Source of the DNA: Sphingobium sp. CCH11-B1
GTDB taxonomy: Bacteria > Pseudomonadota > Alphaproteobacteria > Sphingomonadales > Sphingomonadaceae
Assembly: GCF_001556865.1 (NCBI RefSeq)
Contig: NZ_LSJY01000184.1
Coordinates: 6,444 to 70,443 of the forward strand
Direction: 5' to 3'
Length of the DNA stretch: 64,000 nt
This document shows positions 1 to 9,069 of the stretch, piece after piece. A program made the translations under genes and the position numbers. Below the pieces are notes generated by a model. The model was not told the origin of the DNA. It made no database searches and saw nothing but the letters and a program-made list of their open reading frames with translations. The first letter of the stretch is position 1. Each line of letters begins with the position of its first letter.

Positions 1-1
1 C

Positions 2-874
2 GACAGCGCCTGCTCGCTCCCGCCCTACAGCCTTTCTCCCGATGTCGTTGCCGAGATCGAACGGCAGGCCGACATTCTGGCGCGGGCGCTGTCCGTTCGC
101 GGCCTCATGAACATCCAGTTCGCGGTGAAGGACGGCCCGGAAGGCCAGATAGTCTATCTTATCGAGGTCAATCCTCGCGCCAGCCGCACCGTCCCCTTCG
201 TTGCCAAGGCGATCGGCACGCCCATCGCCAAGATCGCAAGCCGCGTGATGGCGGGCGAAAAGCTGAAAGATCTGCCGAAGATCGACCGCAATGCCATTTC
301 GCATATCGCGGTCAAGGAAGCGGTATTCCCCTTCGCGCGCTTCCCCGGAGTTGATCCTGTCCTTTCACCAGAAATGAAGAGCACGGGCGAAGTCATGGGA
401 ATCGATAGCGATTTCGCGACCGCCTTCGCCAAGGCGCAGATCGGGGCGGGCACCATCCTGCCAACCGGCGGCACCGTCTTCATTTCCGTCAAGGACAGCG
501 ACAAGCCCGTGATCCTGCCGGCCGCGCGCAAGCTTGCCGGTCTGGGTTTCACCATCATCGCTACCGGCGGCACCGCGACCTATCTGGAACGGCAGGGCAT
601 CGGCATCCAGCGCATCAACAAGGTGGCGGAAGGCCGGCCGCACATCGTCGACAAGATCACCGACGGCGAAGTGCAGCTGATCTTCAACACGACCGAAGGC
701 TGGCAGTCGCTGAAAGACAGCAAGGCCATCCGCACGTCTGCGCTGAGGGCCAAGATCGCCAGTTTCACTACAGCGGCGGCAAGCGTGGCCGCGGCTGACG
801 CCATAGAGGCGTTGCGGGGTCATGCCCTTGAAGTGCGGGCGTTGCAGTCCTATTATCCTCAGTCGCACGCTTGA
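2..874 (+). CDS. carB: Carbamoyl-phosphate synthase large subunit, C-terminal part (cut by window edge)
   Basis: The reading frame is open from base 2, so the gene begins left of the window; 290 residues are visible. CarB makes carbamoyl phosphate from bicarbonate, glutamine-derived ammonia and two ATP, feeding arginine and pyrimidine synthesis. The fragment opens with [11 protein letters not shown] and then shows the second ATP-grasp core, including [12 protein letters not shown] near fragment residue 55. The last ~135 residues are the MGS-like allosteric domain, recognisable by [13 protein letters not shown] and [11 protein letters not shown]. It stops at TGA 872-874. A weak hairpin (901-922, one G-T wobble, no T-run) lies between it and greA. 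carB followed by greA is a common alphaproteobacterial order. Confidence 0.97.
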   Translation, partial: DSACSLPPYSLSPDVVAEIERQADILARALSVRGLMNIQFAVKDGPEGQIVYLIEVNPRASRTVPFVAKAIGTPIAKIASRVMAGEKLKDLPKIDRNAISHIAVKEAVFPFARFPGVDPVLSPEMKSTGEVMGIDSDFATAFAKAQIGAGTILPTGGTVFISVKDSDKPVILPAARKLAGLGFTIIATGGTATYLERQGIGIQRINKVAEGRPHIVDKITDGEVQLIFNTTEGWQSLKDSKAIRTSALRAKIASFTTAAASVAAADAIEALRGHALEVRALQSYYPQSHA

Positions 875-953
875 TCCCCCGCACAGGAATGAGGTTGCGG
901 ACGGCTCCTTGGACGGGGCCGTCAGAGGGAAGTTTTGACGAAGGATTTAGGGA

Positions 954-1430
954 ATGGCGACCGTCGAGAAGATGCCGATGTTGCAGGTGGGCTATGACAA
1001 GCTCAACGCGCAGCTTCGCGAGCTGAAGGCGGAACGTCCGCTGATCGTGGACGCCATCGAGGAAGCGCGGGCACACGGCGATCTGTCGGAAAACGCCGAA
1101 TATCACGCCGCCAAGGAACGGCAGGGCCAGGTGGAGGCGACCATCGCCGACCTGGAGGACAAGCTTTCGCGCGCGCAGATCATCGACCCTAAGACCCTTT
1201 CGGGTGACCGGATCGTTTTCGGCGCTACCGTCACGCTGCTGGACGAGGATGACAAGCCGATCCGTTATCAGATCGTTGGCCAGGCGGAAGCCGACGCCAA
1301 GCTGGGCATGATCAGCTATAATAGTCCGCTCGGCCGCGCGCTCATCGGCCGCGAGGTCGGCGACGAGGTCGAAGTGTCGGTGCCGTCCGGGGACAAATTC
1401 TACCTGGTCGACAAGATCGAATTCATCTGA
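954..1430 (+). CDS. greA: Transcription elongation factor GreA
   Basis: 158 residues, the normal GreA length. GreA enters the RNA polymerase secondary channel and stimulates cleavage of backtracked transcripts. The N-terminal half is the antiparallel coiled coil with the acidic tip [15 protein letters not shown], in which D43 and E46 correspond to the catalytic acidic pair. The C-terminal half is the FKBP-like domain, with [21 protein letters not shown]. The ATG follows a purine-rich stretch (gaaggatttaggga). A rhomboid gene starts four bases after the stop, so the two are probably cotranscribed. Confidence 0.97.
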   Translation: MATVEKMPMLQVGYDKLNAQLRELKAERPLIVDAIEEARAHGDLSENAEYHAAKERQGQVEATIADLEDKLSRAQIIDPKTLSGDRIVFGATVTLLDEDDKPIRYQIVGQAEADAKLGMISYNSPLGRALIGREVGDEVEVSVPSGDKFYLVDKIEFI

Positions 1431-1434
1431 TCCC

Positions 1435-2094
1435 GTGAAACTGCCGTCCGGCCGCACGACCAACAGCATCGCGGCGACCAATGTCGCCATCTTCCTGCTA
1501 TTGTCCCTTGCCGGACGGATTGACGACGCGGCCATCGTGGGTGGTTTCATCCCGGCGCGATGGGGCGCGCCTGGCTTGCTGGATGGAATGGCGGCGGTGC
1601 CTTTCTGGCTGACTCCGGTCAGTTCCGCCTTCATCCATGCGGGCTGGCTTCACATCGGCTTCAATATGCTGATGCTGCTCTTCTGCGGTCGGCAGATCGA
1701 ACATGTGCTGGGATGGAGCGGGACGCTGATCCTGTATGCAGTGGGCGCGTACGCGGCCTGCCTCGCTCAGTGGATCGCCTATCCGCTGTCCAGCAATCCG
1801 ATGGTGGGCGCGAGCGGCGCGATCTCCGCGGTGGTCGCCACCTATTCGCTGCTCTACAGCCAGCAACAGGTGCGGCGCATAGGACCGCTATCGTCCAACC
1901 TTGTCCGGATGCTGTGGCTGGCGGCAGCGTGGATCGTCATGCAGCTCATGATCGGCTACGCGTCTGGCAGCGACCTGGCCGGCATCGGCCAGATCGCGGT
2001 CGCGGCGCACATTGGCGGCTTCATCGCGGGTCTGGTGCTGACCCGCCCGCTGCTCCGCTGGCGCTTTCGCAAACGGCCGCAGGTCATCAACTGA
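1435..2094 (+). CDS. Rhomboid family intramembrane serine protease
   Basis: 219 residues with about six hydrophobic segments. Rhomboids cleave transmembrane substrates within the inner membrane. The catalytic serine is S127 in GASGA and its partner is H192 in AAHIGGFIAG. The supporting HxxxN motif is H73-N77 in WLHIGFN. The start is a GTG four bases after greA's stop with no clear Shine-Dalgarno, which suggests translational coupling to greA. The substrate cannot be told from sequence. A perfect 11-bp hairpin follows the gene. Confidence 0.9.
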   Translation: MKLPSGRTTNSIAATNVAIFLLLSLAGRIDDAAIVGGFIPARWGAPGLLDGMAAVPFWLTPVSSAFIHAGWLHIGFNMLMLLFCGRQIEHVLGWSGTLILYAVGAYAACLAQWIAYPLSSNPMVGASGAISAVVATYSLLYSQQQVRRIGPLSSNLVRMLWLAAAWIVMQLMIGYASGSDLAGIGQIAVAAHIGGFIAGLVLTRPLLRWRFRKRPQVIN

Positions 2095-2103
2095 CGTCAG
2101 ATG

Positions 2104-2137
2104 ACCCGGCATCCCCGCATAAGGCAGGATGCCGGGT
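2104..2137. terminator. Bidirectional terminator-like hairpin between convergent genes
   Basis: Perfect 11-bp inverted repeat, acccggcatcc (2104-2114) and ggatgccgggt (2127-2137), with a 12-base loop. It lies between the rhomboid gene (plus) and the DUF4170 gene (minus). There is no T-run on either side, so it may act as a boundary hairpin rather than a classical intrinsic terminator. Confidence 0.6.
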
Positions 2138-2165
2138 TCGCTGAAGGCTCAGTCAGGCTTGCGCG

Positions 2166-2387
2166 TTAATCCTGAGGCAGTTCCGGTTCCAGCAAGCGGT
2201 GCAGATGCACGATGACATAGCGCATCTCCGCATCGTCCACCGTGCGCTGGGCCGCCCCGCGCCATGCTTTTTCCGCAGACGCATAATCGGGATAAACCCC
2301 GACCAGATCGACGGCGTTCAGATCCTGAAACTCCAGCGTCTGCGGATTGGTAACGCGACCACCCATCACCAGATGCAGCTTGCTCAT
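2166..2387 (-). CDS. DUF4170 family protein
   Basis: 73 residues from MSKLHLVMGGRV. This start was chosen because an AAGGAG-type ribosome site lies about 11 bases upstream; an in-frame ATG 11 codons earlier has none. The sequence matches the small DUF4170 family by my recognition of the LVMGG..., VGVYPDYASAEKAWRG and YVIVHLHRLL segments. It is a predicted soluble protein of unknown function. It lies downstream of, and on the same strand as, the four-gene envelope operon, about 105 bases away. Confidence 0.75.
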   Translation of the reverse strand: MSKLHLVMGGRVTNPQTLEFQDLNAVDLVGVYPDYASAEKAWRGAAQRTVDDAEMRYVIVHLHRLLEPELPQD

Positions 2388-2492
2388 GGCGTTTTCTATT
2401 CTCCTTTGGATGAATGGCAACCCTTAGCAGGGCGCCCACCGGGGTCAAAGGGGATCGAGGATGGGTCTCGATTGCGTTTGACGCAATTGCGA

Positions 2493-3068
2493 TTAACTTT
2501 TGTGCAATCGTGCTTTGATCGCCTCGCTCAGCGCATCGACCTTTGCCGCGACGAGCGTGGTGACTTCGTCCGCGATCTTGGACGCCTTTTCCGGCAGATG
2601 CGCACTCGCCACGCTGTCCTTTGCATTGGCGGCGGCATCGCCAGCGGCGTTGAGGGCGTTGCTCGCGCTGTTCTTCACCGTTTCCGCGCCATCGGCGGCG
2701 ACGGCGCGCGCGGCGATCGCCGCTTCGACCAGCTTCGCGCCTGCGGTGGAAGCGATTGCGGGCAACGCCTTCATCGCGCGGCGGCTCTTGGGGAACATCC
2801 ACGCCACAACGGCCCCGATCGCGACGGCGCCCGCCACTGCGGCGATGGGATGCTCCTGAACGATCTCGTTGGCGCGGGTGGCGGCCCGCTGCGTCCGGTC
2901 GCGCACGTCGCCATAGGCGTCACTGGCCTTCTCCCGGCTTGTCTGGATCAGATCGCTGGCGCTTTCGCGGGCTTTTTCAGTACCATCCTTGATCCGGTCG
3001 GTCGTGCTGATCGCCACATCATTGGCGGCGTCGCGGACGCGGGTCAGTTGAGCGCGGATATCAGCCAT
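2493..3068 (-). CDS. DUF883/ElaB-YqjD-like membrane-anchored helical protein
   Basis: 191 residues starting MADIRAQLTRVRD, with GGAG ten bases upstream. A long charged, alanine-rich helical N-terminal region is followed by one hydrophobic segment, HPIAAVAGAVAIGAVVAWMF. This is the layout of the ElaB/YqjD (DUF883) family, whose E. coli members are inner-membrane proteins that bind ribosomes in stationary phase. Unusually, the hydrophobic segment is central and a second amphipathic Ala-rich helix follows it. The start overlaps the end of the upstream gene (ATGGCTGA), implying coupled translation. The family call rests on architecture, not a profile search. Confidence 0.6.
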   Translation of the reverse strand: MADIRAQLTRVRDAANDVAISTTDRIKDGTEKARESASDLIQTSREKASDAYGDVRDRTQRAATRANEIVQEHPIAAVAGAVAIGAVVAWMFPKSRRAMKALPAIASTAGAKLVEAAIAARAVAADGAETVKNSASNALNAAGDAAANAKDSVASAHLPEKASKIADEVTTLVAAKVDALSEAIKARLHKS

Positions 3069-3381
3069 CTTGATTCTCCGATTTCTGTCTATGGGAGTCA
3101 TGCAACCGAACGTATAGCCGGCCGAAAAGTGCCGCCAGAGGCCGACGGCACAGATAGAGGAGAAATGCGCCAGCCGCCGCGCCTGTCGCGACCGGTCGTT
3201 GACGCGCCTTCGCCGTCAGGTTCGTCGCTGCATTGCGCGCCGCATCGACGATCCCGTCTTTCGCGTCCTGTTTGAGCGCTGCGGGGGACAGCCGTTCCTT
3301 GACCCGGTTCGCGCTGTCCACCAACTGCTGGCGGGCGGCGTCCGCCCTGTCGCAGGCGGCGCGATAAGCGGTATCGCTCAT
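3061..3381 (-). CDS. Small DUF3618-like membrane protein
   Basis: 106 residues. The stretch NRVKERLSPAALKQDAKDG resembles the LSP-containing core of DUF3618 proteins. It is followed by one hydrophobic segment (VATGAAAGAFLLYLCRRPLA) and a basic tail. The position is that of yqjK in the E. coli yqjD-yqjE-yqjK order. The ATG overlaps the upstream stop (ATGA) and its own stop overlaps the next start, so it is the middle of a coupled operon. Function is unknown. Confidence 0.6.
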   Translation of the reverse strand: MSDTAYRAACDRADAARQQLVDSANRVKERLSPAALKQDAKDGIVDAARNAATNLTAKARQRPVATGAAAGAFLLYLCRRPLAALFGRLYVRLHDSHRQKSENQDG

Positions 3382-3767
3382 CGGCTGATCCTTTCCCTCA
3401 TGCGGGTGATGCTTGCCTTTGCAAGCAGCAGCAGCAGCAGCGCGACGATCAGCGCGCCGCCGACCACGATAAGGGTCGCCCAGAGCGGACCGACATGCAC
3501 GGCCAGGCCGAACGTCAACCCCACCAGCAGGGCCACGATGGCCCCGAAGACCAGCATGAGAGCGATGAGACCCAGGATCGCGGCGTTGCGGATGCCCGCC
3601 GCGACGATGCCGGCGCGCACTTTCTGCCTGTCCATCTCGGCGTTCGCATAGGCACGCCCATCCGCGTAGAGACGGGCCAGCACGTCGCGCACGCTTTGCG
3701 CGCGCACATCGTCTTCCTGCCCATCGGCCTCCGGCGTCACCGCCGTTTCCGCTGGCTTATCTATCAC
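3378..3767 (-). CDS. Phage holin superfamily / YqjE-like membrane protein
   Basis: 129 residues. An acidic N-terminus and an amphipathic helix precede two strong transmembrane segments, around residues 58-87 (ILGLIALMLVFGAIVALLVG) and 93-116 (LWATLIVVGGALIVALLLLL). This is the pattern of the YqjE family, which databases name a putative holin although members are chromosomal inner-membrane proteins. It sits where yqjE sits in E. coli, with an ATGA overlap into the next gene. A lysis role is not implied. Confidence 0.65.
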   Translation of the reverse strand: MIDKPAETAVTPEADGQEDDVRAQSVRDVLARLYADGRAYANAEMDRQKVRAGIVAAGIRNAAILGLIALMLVFGAIVALLVGLTFGLAVHVGPLWATLIVVGGALIVALLLLLLAKASITRMRERISR

Positions 3768-3824
3768 TCTTGGCCTCCGCCCCGCCTTGCGGGCCTGCGC
3801 ATCGGTATGTCGGTAAAGGCGGTG

Positions 3825-4439
3825 TCAGGCCTTGTCGTCGGAACCCTTGGCAAGCCGCATCAGCACATAGCCCACAACGGCGGCAGCGCCGATCGCCACC
3901 GCCGGGCTCTTGCGCACGAAATCGCGCGCTTCGGTCAGCAGTTGATCGACATCCTTGCTGTCAAGCGAATCGGCCGCGCCGGCCACGGTTTCGGCCGCTT
4001 GCCGCGCATAATCGCCATATTGCGGACCCAGCTTAGCATCGACCGTGCCCGCCGTGTCGGCGATCAGCTTCGCCAGGCTTTGCATCGCCGTCCCGGTCTT
4101 TTCCTTGGCGATGCCGGCCGCTGACAGGGCGGTCTTTCCGGCCTGCTCCTTGATCGGGTCGATCTGCGCCTTCCAGTCGACGGCATTGATCTTGTCCACA
4201 GCGGCGCGTGCGGCCTTTTCCGCCTGTTGCTTGAGCGGCGCGACCTGCGCGGTCCAGCTGTGGTCCGACGCGCCGTTGCCGGCCTTGCGCGTGGCGGCGG
4301 TCTTTACCGGCGGGCTTTTCACCGGGGCGGGCGCAACCGCGCCAGCAGCCGCGCCCTTCACCGGCTTGGCCTTCGCGGGCTTGTCGGCGGCGGGCTTGCG
4401 GCCACGCTTGGCGGGCGGGGTTTCCGGTGTGTCGGCCAT
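3825..4439 (-). CDS. Alanine/lysine-rich membrane-anchored protein, first gene of the YqjDE-like operon
   Basis: 204 residues. The first ~70 are a low-complexity Ala/Lys/Pro region, basic like a histone tail, that could contact nucleic acid or ribosome. The middle is a charged helix, and the C-terminus ends with a hydrophobic anchor near residue 185 (AVAIGAAAVVGYVLMRLA). The C-terminal-anchor plan is that of ElaB/YqjD proteins. It is the first gene of the coupled minus-strand set, 57 bases before the YqjE-like gene. The 233-base gap to eno (4440-4672) must hold divergent promoters; I could not place them confidently. Confidence 0.55.
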   Translation of the reverse strand: MADTPETPPAKRGRKPAADKPAKAKPVKGAAAGAVAPAPVKSPPVKTAATRKAGNGASDHSWTAQVAPLKQQAEKAARAAVDKINAVDWKAQIDPIKEQAGKTALSAAGIAKEKTGTAMQSLAKLIADTAGTVDAKLGPQYGDYARQAAETVAGAADSLDSKDVDQLLTEARDFVRKSPAVAIGAAAVVGYVLMRLAKGSDDKA

Positions 4440-4546
4440 CGTCCTAGTCTCCCTTTGTCAAAGGCAATGTCACTGCCTTCCACGGCGAATGTCCTGCTGC
4501 CCCCAATGCTTTGGGGCGGGTGCAGTTCCGTTGCCGTTCCATTTAG

Positions 4547-5947
<1,401 letters not shown>

Positions 5948-5962
5948 GTCCGTAACGATCTA

Positions 5963-6000
5963 GCCGGCCGCAAAAAGGCGATTTTTCGCTTGCGGCCGGC
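5963..6000 (+). terminator. Hairpin after eno
   Basis: Perfect 11-bp stem, gccggccgcaa (5963-5973) and ttgcggccggc (5990-6000), with a 16-base A/T-rich loop, 16 bases after the enolase stop. No T-run follows, so some readthrough into the ftsB-like gene is possible. Confidence 0.6.
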
Positions 6001-6024
6001 CTCTGCCTGTGATTCATCTGGTCC

Positions 6025-6336
6025 ATGGCGCATATTGCGAAATTACGTCTTCTGCTCTTTTCGGCCTTTGGACCCGCGATCGCGCTGCTTCTGCTGCTCT
6101 TCTTCGCGGGCTATGTCGTGCTGGGATCGAACGGAGTGCTGGCATGGGGCGATTATTCGCGCCAGCTCCACGCCGCCAAGGGTGAGCTCAAGAAGACCCA
6201 GGAGGCGCGCGCGGAGCTCAAGAACCGGGTCGATGCGCTGGATCCCCGCCGTGTCGATCCCGACCTGGCCGACGAACTGATTCGCCGCCAACTGGGCGTC
6301 ATTCATCATGATGAAGTGGTCGTTCCCCTGAATTAG
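6025..6336 (+). CDS. ftsB: Septum formation initiator, FtsB/DivIC family
   Basis: 103 residues, the usual size. A single transmembrane helix (about residues 8-32, LLLFSAFGPAIALLLLLFFA) is followed by a coiled coil (about 40-72) with KGELKKTQEARAELKNRVDAL and a short C-terminal domain ending in LIRRQLGVIHHDE. FtsB-type proteins bridge FtsL and FtsQ in the divisome. The eno-ftsB-pdh order is common in Alphaproteobacteria and mirrors the eno-ftsB link in gammaproteobacteria. Confidence 0.85.
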   Translation: MAHIAKLRLLLFSAFGPAIALLLLLFFAGYVVLGSNGVLAWGDYSRQLHAAKGELKKTQEARAELKNRVDALDPRRVDPDLADELIRRQLGVIHHDEVVVPLN

Positions 6337-6556
6337 GGTGAAGGGCGCGTAAGCATGTTTCGCGTGGAAAATGCGGGAAGCAATTTTGCTACGCGATAAT
6401 GGCAGATCGTTTTTGACCGACAAGATCGGCCTCGTGCAGCCCGGCCAAAACCGCTGATTTTCGTGGCTCCATCGGCCCTGCCCAGTTGCAATATATGCAA
6501 CAGGGCGGCTATATCGGGCTTCCTTCCATCCTACCCCACGCAAAAGGATAACAGCC

Positions 6557-7633
6557 TTGGCGAAACCAACGACGCCGCGTCCGACGCGCGCAAAGGCACA
6601 GGCGGCTGCACCCGCCGCCGGCGCGGACCATAACCGGCCTCGCCCCGAGACACCTTCCGACTACAAGGCCAGCAAGGAAGAGCTGCTGGAATTCTACCGG
6701 CAGATGGTCCTGATCCGCCGTTTCGAGGAAAAGGCGGGCCAGCTTTACGGCCTCGGCCTGATCGGCGGTTTCTGCCACCTTTATATCGGTCAGGAAGCGG
6801 TTGCGGTCGGCATCCAGTCGGCTTTGAAGCCCGGCAAGGACAGCGTTATCACGGGCTATCGCGATCATGGCCACATGCTCGCCTATGGCATCGATCCCAA
6901 GGTCATCATGGCGGAACTGACCGGCCGCGAAGCCGGCATTTCCCGCGGCAAGGGCGGTTCGATGCACATGTTCAGCGTCGAACATAAATTCTACGGCGGA
7001 CACGGCATCGTCGGCGCGCAGGTGTCGCTGGGCGCGGGCCTTGGCTTCGCGCACAAATATAATGACGATGGCGGTGTGTGCGTCGCCTATTTCGGCGACG
7101 GCGCGGCCAACCAGGGCCAGGTCTATGAAAGCTTCAACATGGCCGAGCTTTGGAAGCTGCCGATCATCTTCGTGATCGAAAACAATCAATATGCCATGGG
7201 CACCAGCGTCAACCGCGCTTCGTCGGAGGACCAGCTCTACCGTCGCGGCGAAAGCTTCCGCATTCCGGGGCTTCAGGTCGACGGCATGGACGTGCTCGCG
7301 GTGCGCGGCGCGACCGAAGAGGCGCTCAAATGGGTGCAGGACGGCAACGGCCCCATTCTTCTGGAAATGAAGACCTATCGCTATCGCGGCCATTCCATGT
7401 CGGACCCGGCGAAATATCGCTCGCGTGAGGAAGTGCAGACCATGCGCGAAAAATCCGACCCGATCGAAGGCGCGAAGAAATATCTCACGGACGCCGGCGT
7501 CAGCGAGGAAGAGATCAAGCAGATCGACCAGGACATTCGCAAGATCGTGGCCGAAGCGGCGGACTTCGCCGAAACCTCGCCAGAACCTGAAGCGCATGAA
7601 CTCTATACCGACGTGCTGGTGGAGCAATATTGA
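6557..7633 (+). CDS. pdhA: Pyruvate dehydrogenase E1 component, alpha subunit
   Basis: 358 residues, from a TTG preceded by AAGGA eight bases upstream. With PdhB it decarboxylates pyruvate and reductively acetylates lipoyl-E2. After a Pro/Ala-rich N-terminal tail the E1-alpha domain shows [19 protein letters not shown]. The thiamine-diphosphate motif starts at GDG (residues 180-182) and ends with ENNQYAMGT. The conserved phosphorylation-loop region [13 protein letters not shown] is present. Its TGA shares a base with the pdhB ATG (TGATG), so the subunits are translationally coupled. E2 and E3 genes are not in the window. Confidence 0.96.
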   Translation: MAKPTTPRPTRAKAQAAAPAAGADHNRPRPETPSDYKASKEELLEFYRQMVLIRRFEEKAGQLYGLGLIGGFCHLYIGQEAVAVGIQSALKPGKDSVITGYRDHGHMLAYGIDPKVIMAELTGREAGISRGKGGSMHMFSVEHKFYGGHGIVGAQVSLGAGLGFAHKYNDDGGVCVAYFGDGAANQGQVYESFNMAELWKLPIIFVIENNQYAMGTSVNRASSEDQLYRRGESFRIPGLQVDGMDVLAVRGATEEALKWVQDGNGPILLEMKTYRYRGHSMSDPAKYRSREEVQTMREKSDPIEGAKKYLTDAGVSEEEIKQIDQDIRKIVAEAADFAETSPEPEAHELYTDVLVEQY

Positions 7634-9009
7634 TGGGTATCGCAATCAAGATGCCGGCGCTCTCGCCGACGATGGAAGAAGGCACGCTGGCCAAGTGGCT
7701 GGTGAAGGAAGGCGATGAGGTGAAGTCCGGCGACATCCTGGCCGAGATCGAGACCGACAAGGCGACGATGGAATTCGAAGCCGTGGACGAAGGCAAGATC
7801 GGCAAGATCGTGATCGCCGAAGGCACTGAGGGCGTGAAGGTCGGCACCGTCATCGCGGAAATGGCGGGCGAAGGCGGCGAGGCTGCCGCGCCAGCGCCCA
7901 AGGCCGAGGAAAGCGCGCCGCCCGCTGCCCCCGAAGCCGCGCCCAAGAAGGCGGAAAGCGGGACCTCCAAACTGGCCGCCGAAACCAGGGCGTCGGTCAA
8001 GGATCCCGCCGTTCCCGAAGGCACCGCCTATGTAAAGACGACCGTGCGCGAGGCATTGCGCGATGCCATGGCGGAAGAAATGCGCAAGGATCCGCGCGTC
8101 TTCGTGATGGGCGAGGAAGTTGCGGAATATCAGGGCGCGTACAAGGTGACGCAGGGCCTGCTCGATGAATTCGGTCCCAAGCGCGTCATTGACACGCCGA
8201 TTACCGAATATGGCTTTGCGGGCGTCGGCACGGGCGCGGCGATGGGCGGCCTGCGCCCGATCATCGAGTTCATGACTTTCAACTTCGCCATGCAGGCGAT
8301 CGACCACATCATCAACTCGGCCGCCAAGACCAACTATATGTCCGGTGGCCAGATGCGTTGCCCGATCGTCTTCCGCGGTCCCAACGGCGCGGCGAGCCGC
8401 GTGGCGGCTCAGCATTCGCAGAACTACGGTCCCTGGTACGCGTCCGTCCCCGGCCTGATCGTTATCGCGCCCTATGATTCGGCGGATGCCAAGGGGCTGC
8501 TCAAGGCCGCGATCCGGTCGGAAGACCCGGTCGTGTTCCTGGAAAACGAGCTCGTCTATGGCCGCAGCTTCGACGTGCCGCAGCTGGACGATTATGTCCT
8601 GCCCATCGGCAAGGCGCGGATCGTGCGCGAAGGCAAGGACGTGACGCTTGTCAGCTATTCGATCGGCGTGGGCATCGCGCTGGAAGCTGCCGAAGCGCTG
8701 GCGGGCGAGGGCATCGACGCGGAGGTCATCGACCTGCGCACGCTGCGCCCGCTCGACACCGACACGGTTCTGGAAAGCCTCAAGAAGACCAACCGCATCG
8801 TGGTGGTGGAAGAAGGCTGGCCGACCTGCTCGATCGCGTCGGAAATTGCCGCCGTGGTGATGGAAAAGGGCTTCGACGACCTCGACGCCCCGGTGCTGCG
8901 CGTCACCAACGAGGATGTGCCGCTTCCCTATGCCGCAAACCTGGAAAAAGCCGCCCTGATCGACGCGGCCCGCGTCGTCGAGGCAGCGAAGAAGGTCTGC
9001 TACAAGTAA
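7633..9009 (+). CDS. pdhB: Pyruvate dehydrogenase E1 component, beta subunit with fused lipoyl domain
   Basis: 458 residues. The first ~78 are a lipoyl domain, with the lipoylated lysine K43 in ETDKATMEF. An Ala/Pro/Glu-rich flexible linker runs to about residue 125, then the E1-beta transketolase-like domain begins ([20 protein letters not shown]). Fusion of a lipoyl domain to E1-beta is characteristic of alphaproteobacterial PDH. An in-frame TTG lies one codon earlier, but the ATG gives the usual TGATG coupling with pdhA and has GGTGGAG upstream. Confidence 0.96.
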   Translation: MGIAIKMPALSPTMEEGTLAKWLVKEGDEVKSGDILAEIETDKATMEFEAVDEGKIGKIVIAEGTEGVKVGTVIAEMAGEGGEAAAPAPKAEESAPPAAPEAAPKKAESGTSKLAAETRASVKDPAVPEGTAYVKTTVREALRDAMAEEMRKDPRVFVMGEEVAEYQGAYKVTQGLLDEFGPKRVIDTPITEYGFAGVGTGAAMGGLRPIIEFMTFNFAMQAIDHIINSAAKTNYMSGGQMRCPIVFRGPNGAASRVAAQHSQNYGPWYASVPGLIVIAPYDSADAKGLLKAAIRSEDPVVFLENELVYGRSFDVPQLDDYVLPIGKARIVREGKDVTLVSYSIGVGIALEAAEALAGEGIDAEVIDLRTLRPLDTDTVLESLKKTNRIVVVEEGWPTCSIASEIAAVVMEKGFDDLDAPVLRVTNEDVPLPYAANLEKAALIDAARVVEAAKKVCYK

Positions 9010-9015
9010 GAAAGA

Positions 9016-9044
9016 AAGGGCGGCTCAGTGGAGCCGCCCTTTTT
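9016..9044 (+). terminator. Rho-independent terminator after pdhAB
   Basis: Nine-bp GC-rich stem, gggcggctc (9018-9026) and gagccgccc (9031-9039), with loop agtg, flanked by an A-run upstream and TTTTT downstream. A textbook intrinsic terminator seven bases after the pdhB stop. Confidence 0.93.
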
Positions 9045-9069
9045 CGTCCAGGCCTGCCGGATCGGCATT

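Noticed and set aside
3378..3767. Second prophage, suggested by the holin-family name
   Set aside because: No other phage gene is nearby, and YqjE-type proteins are normal chromosomal genes in this arrangement.
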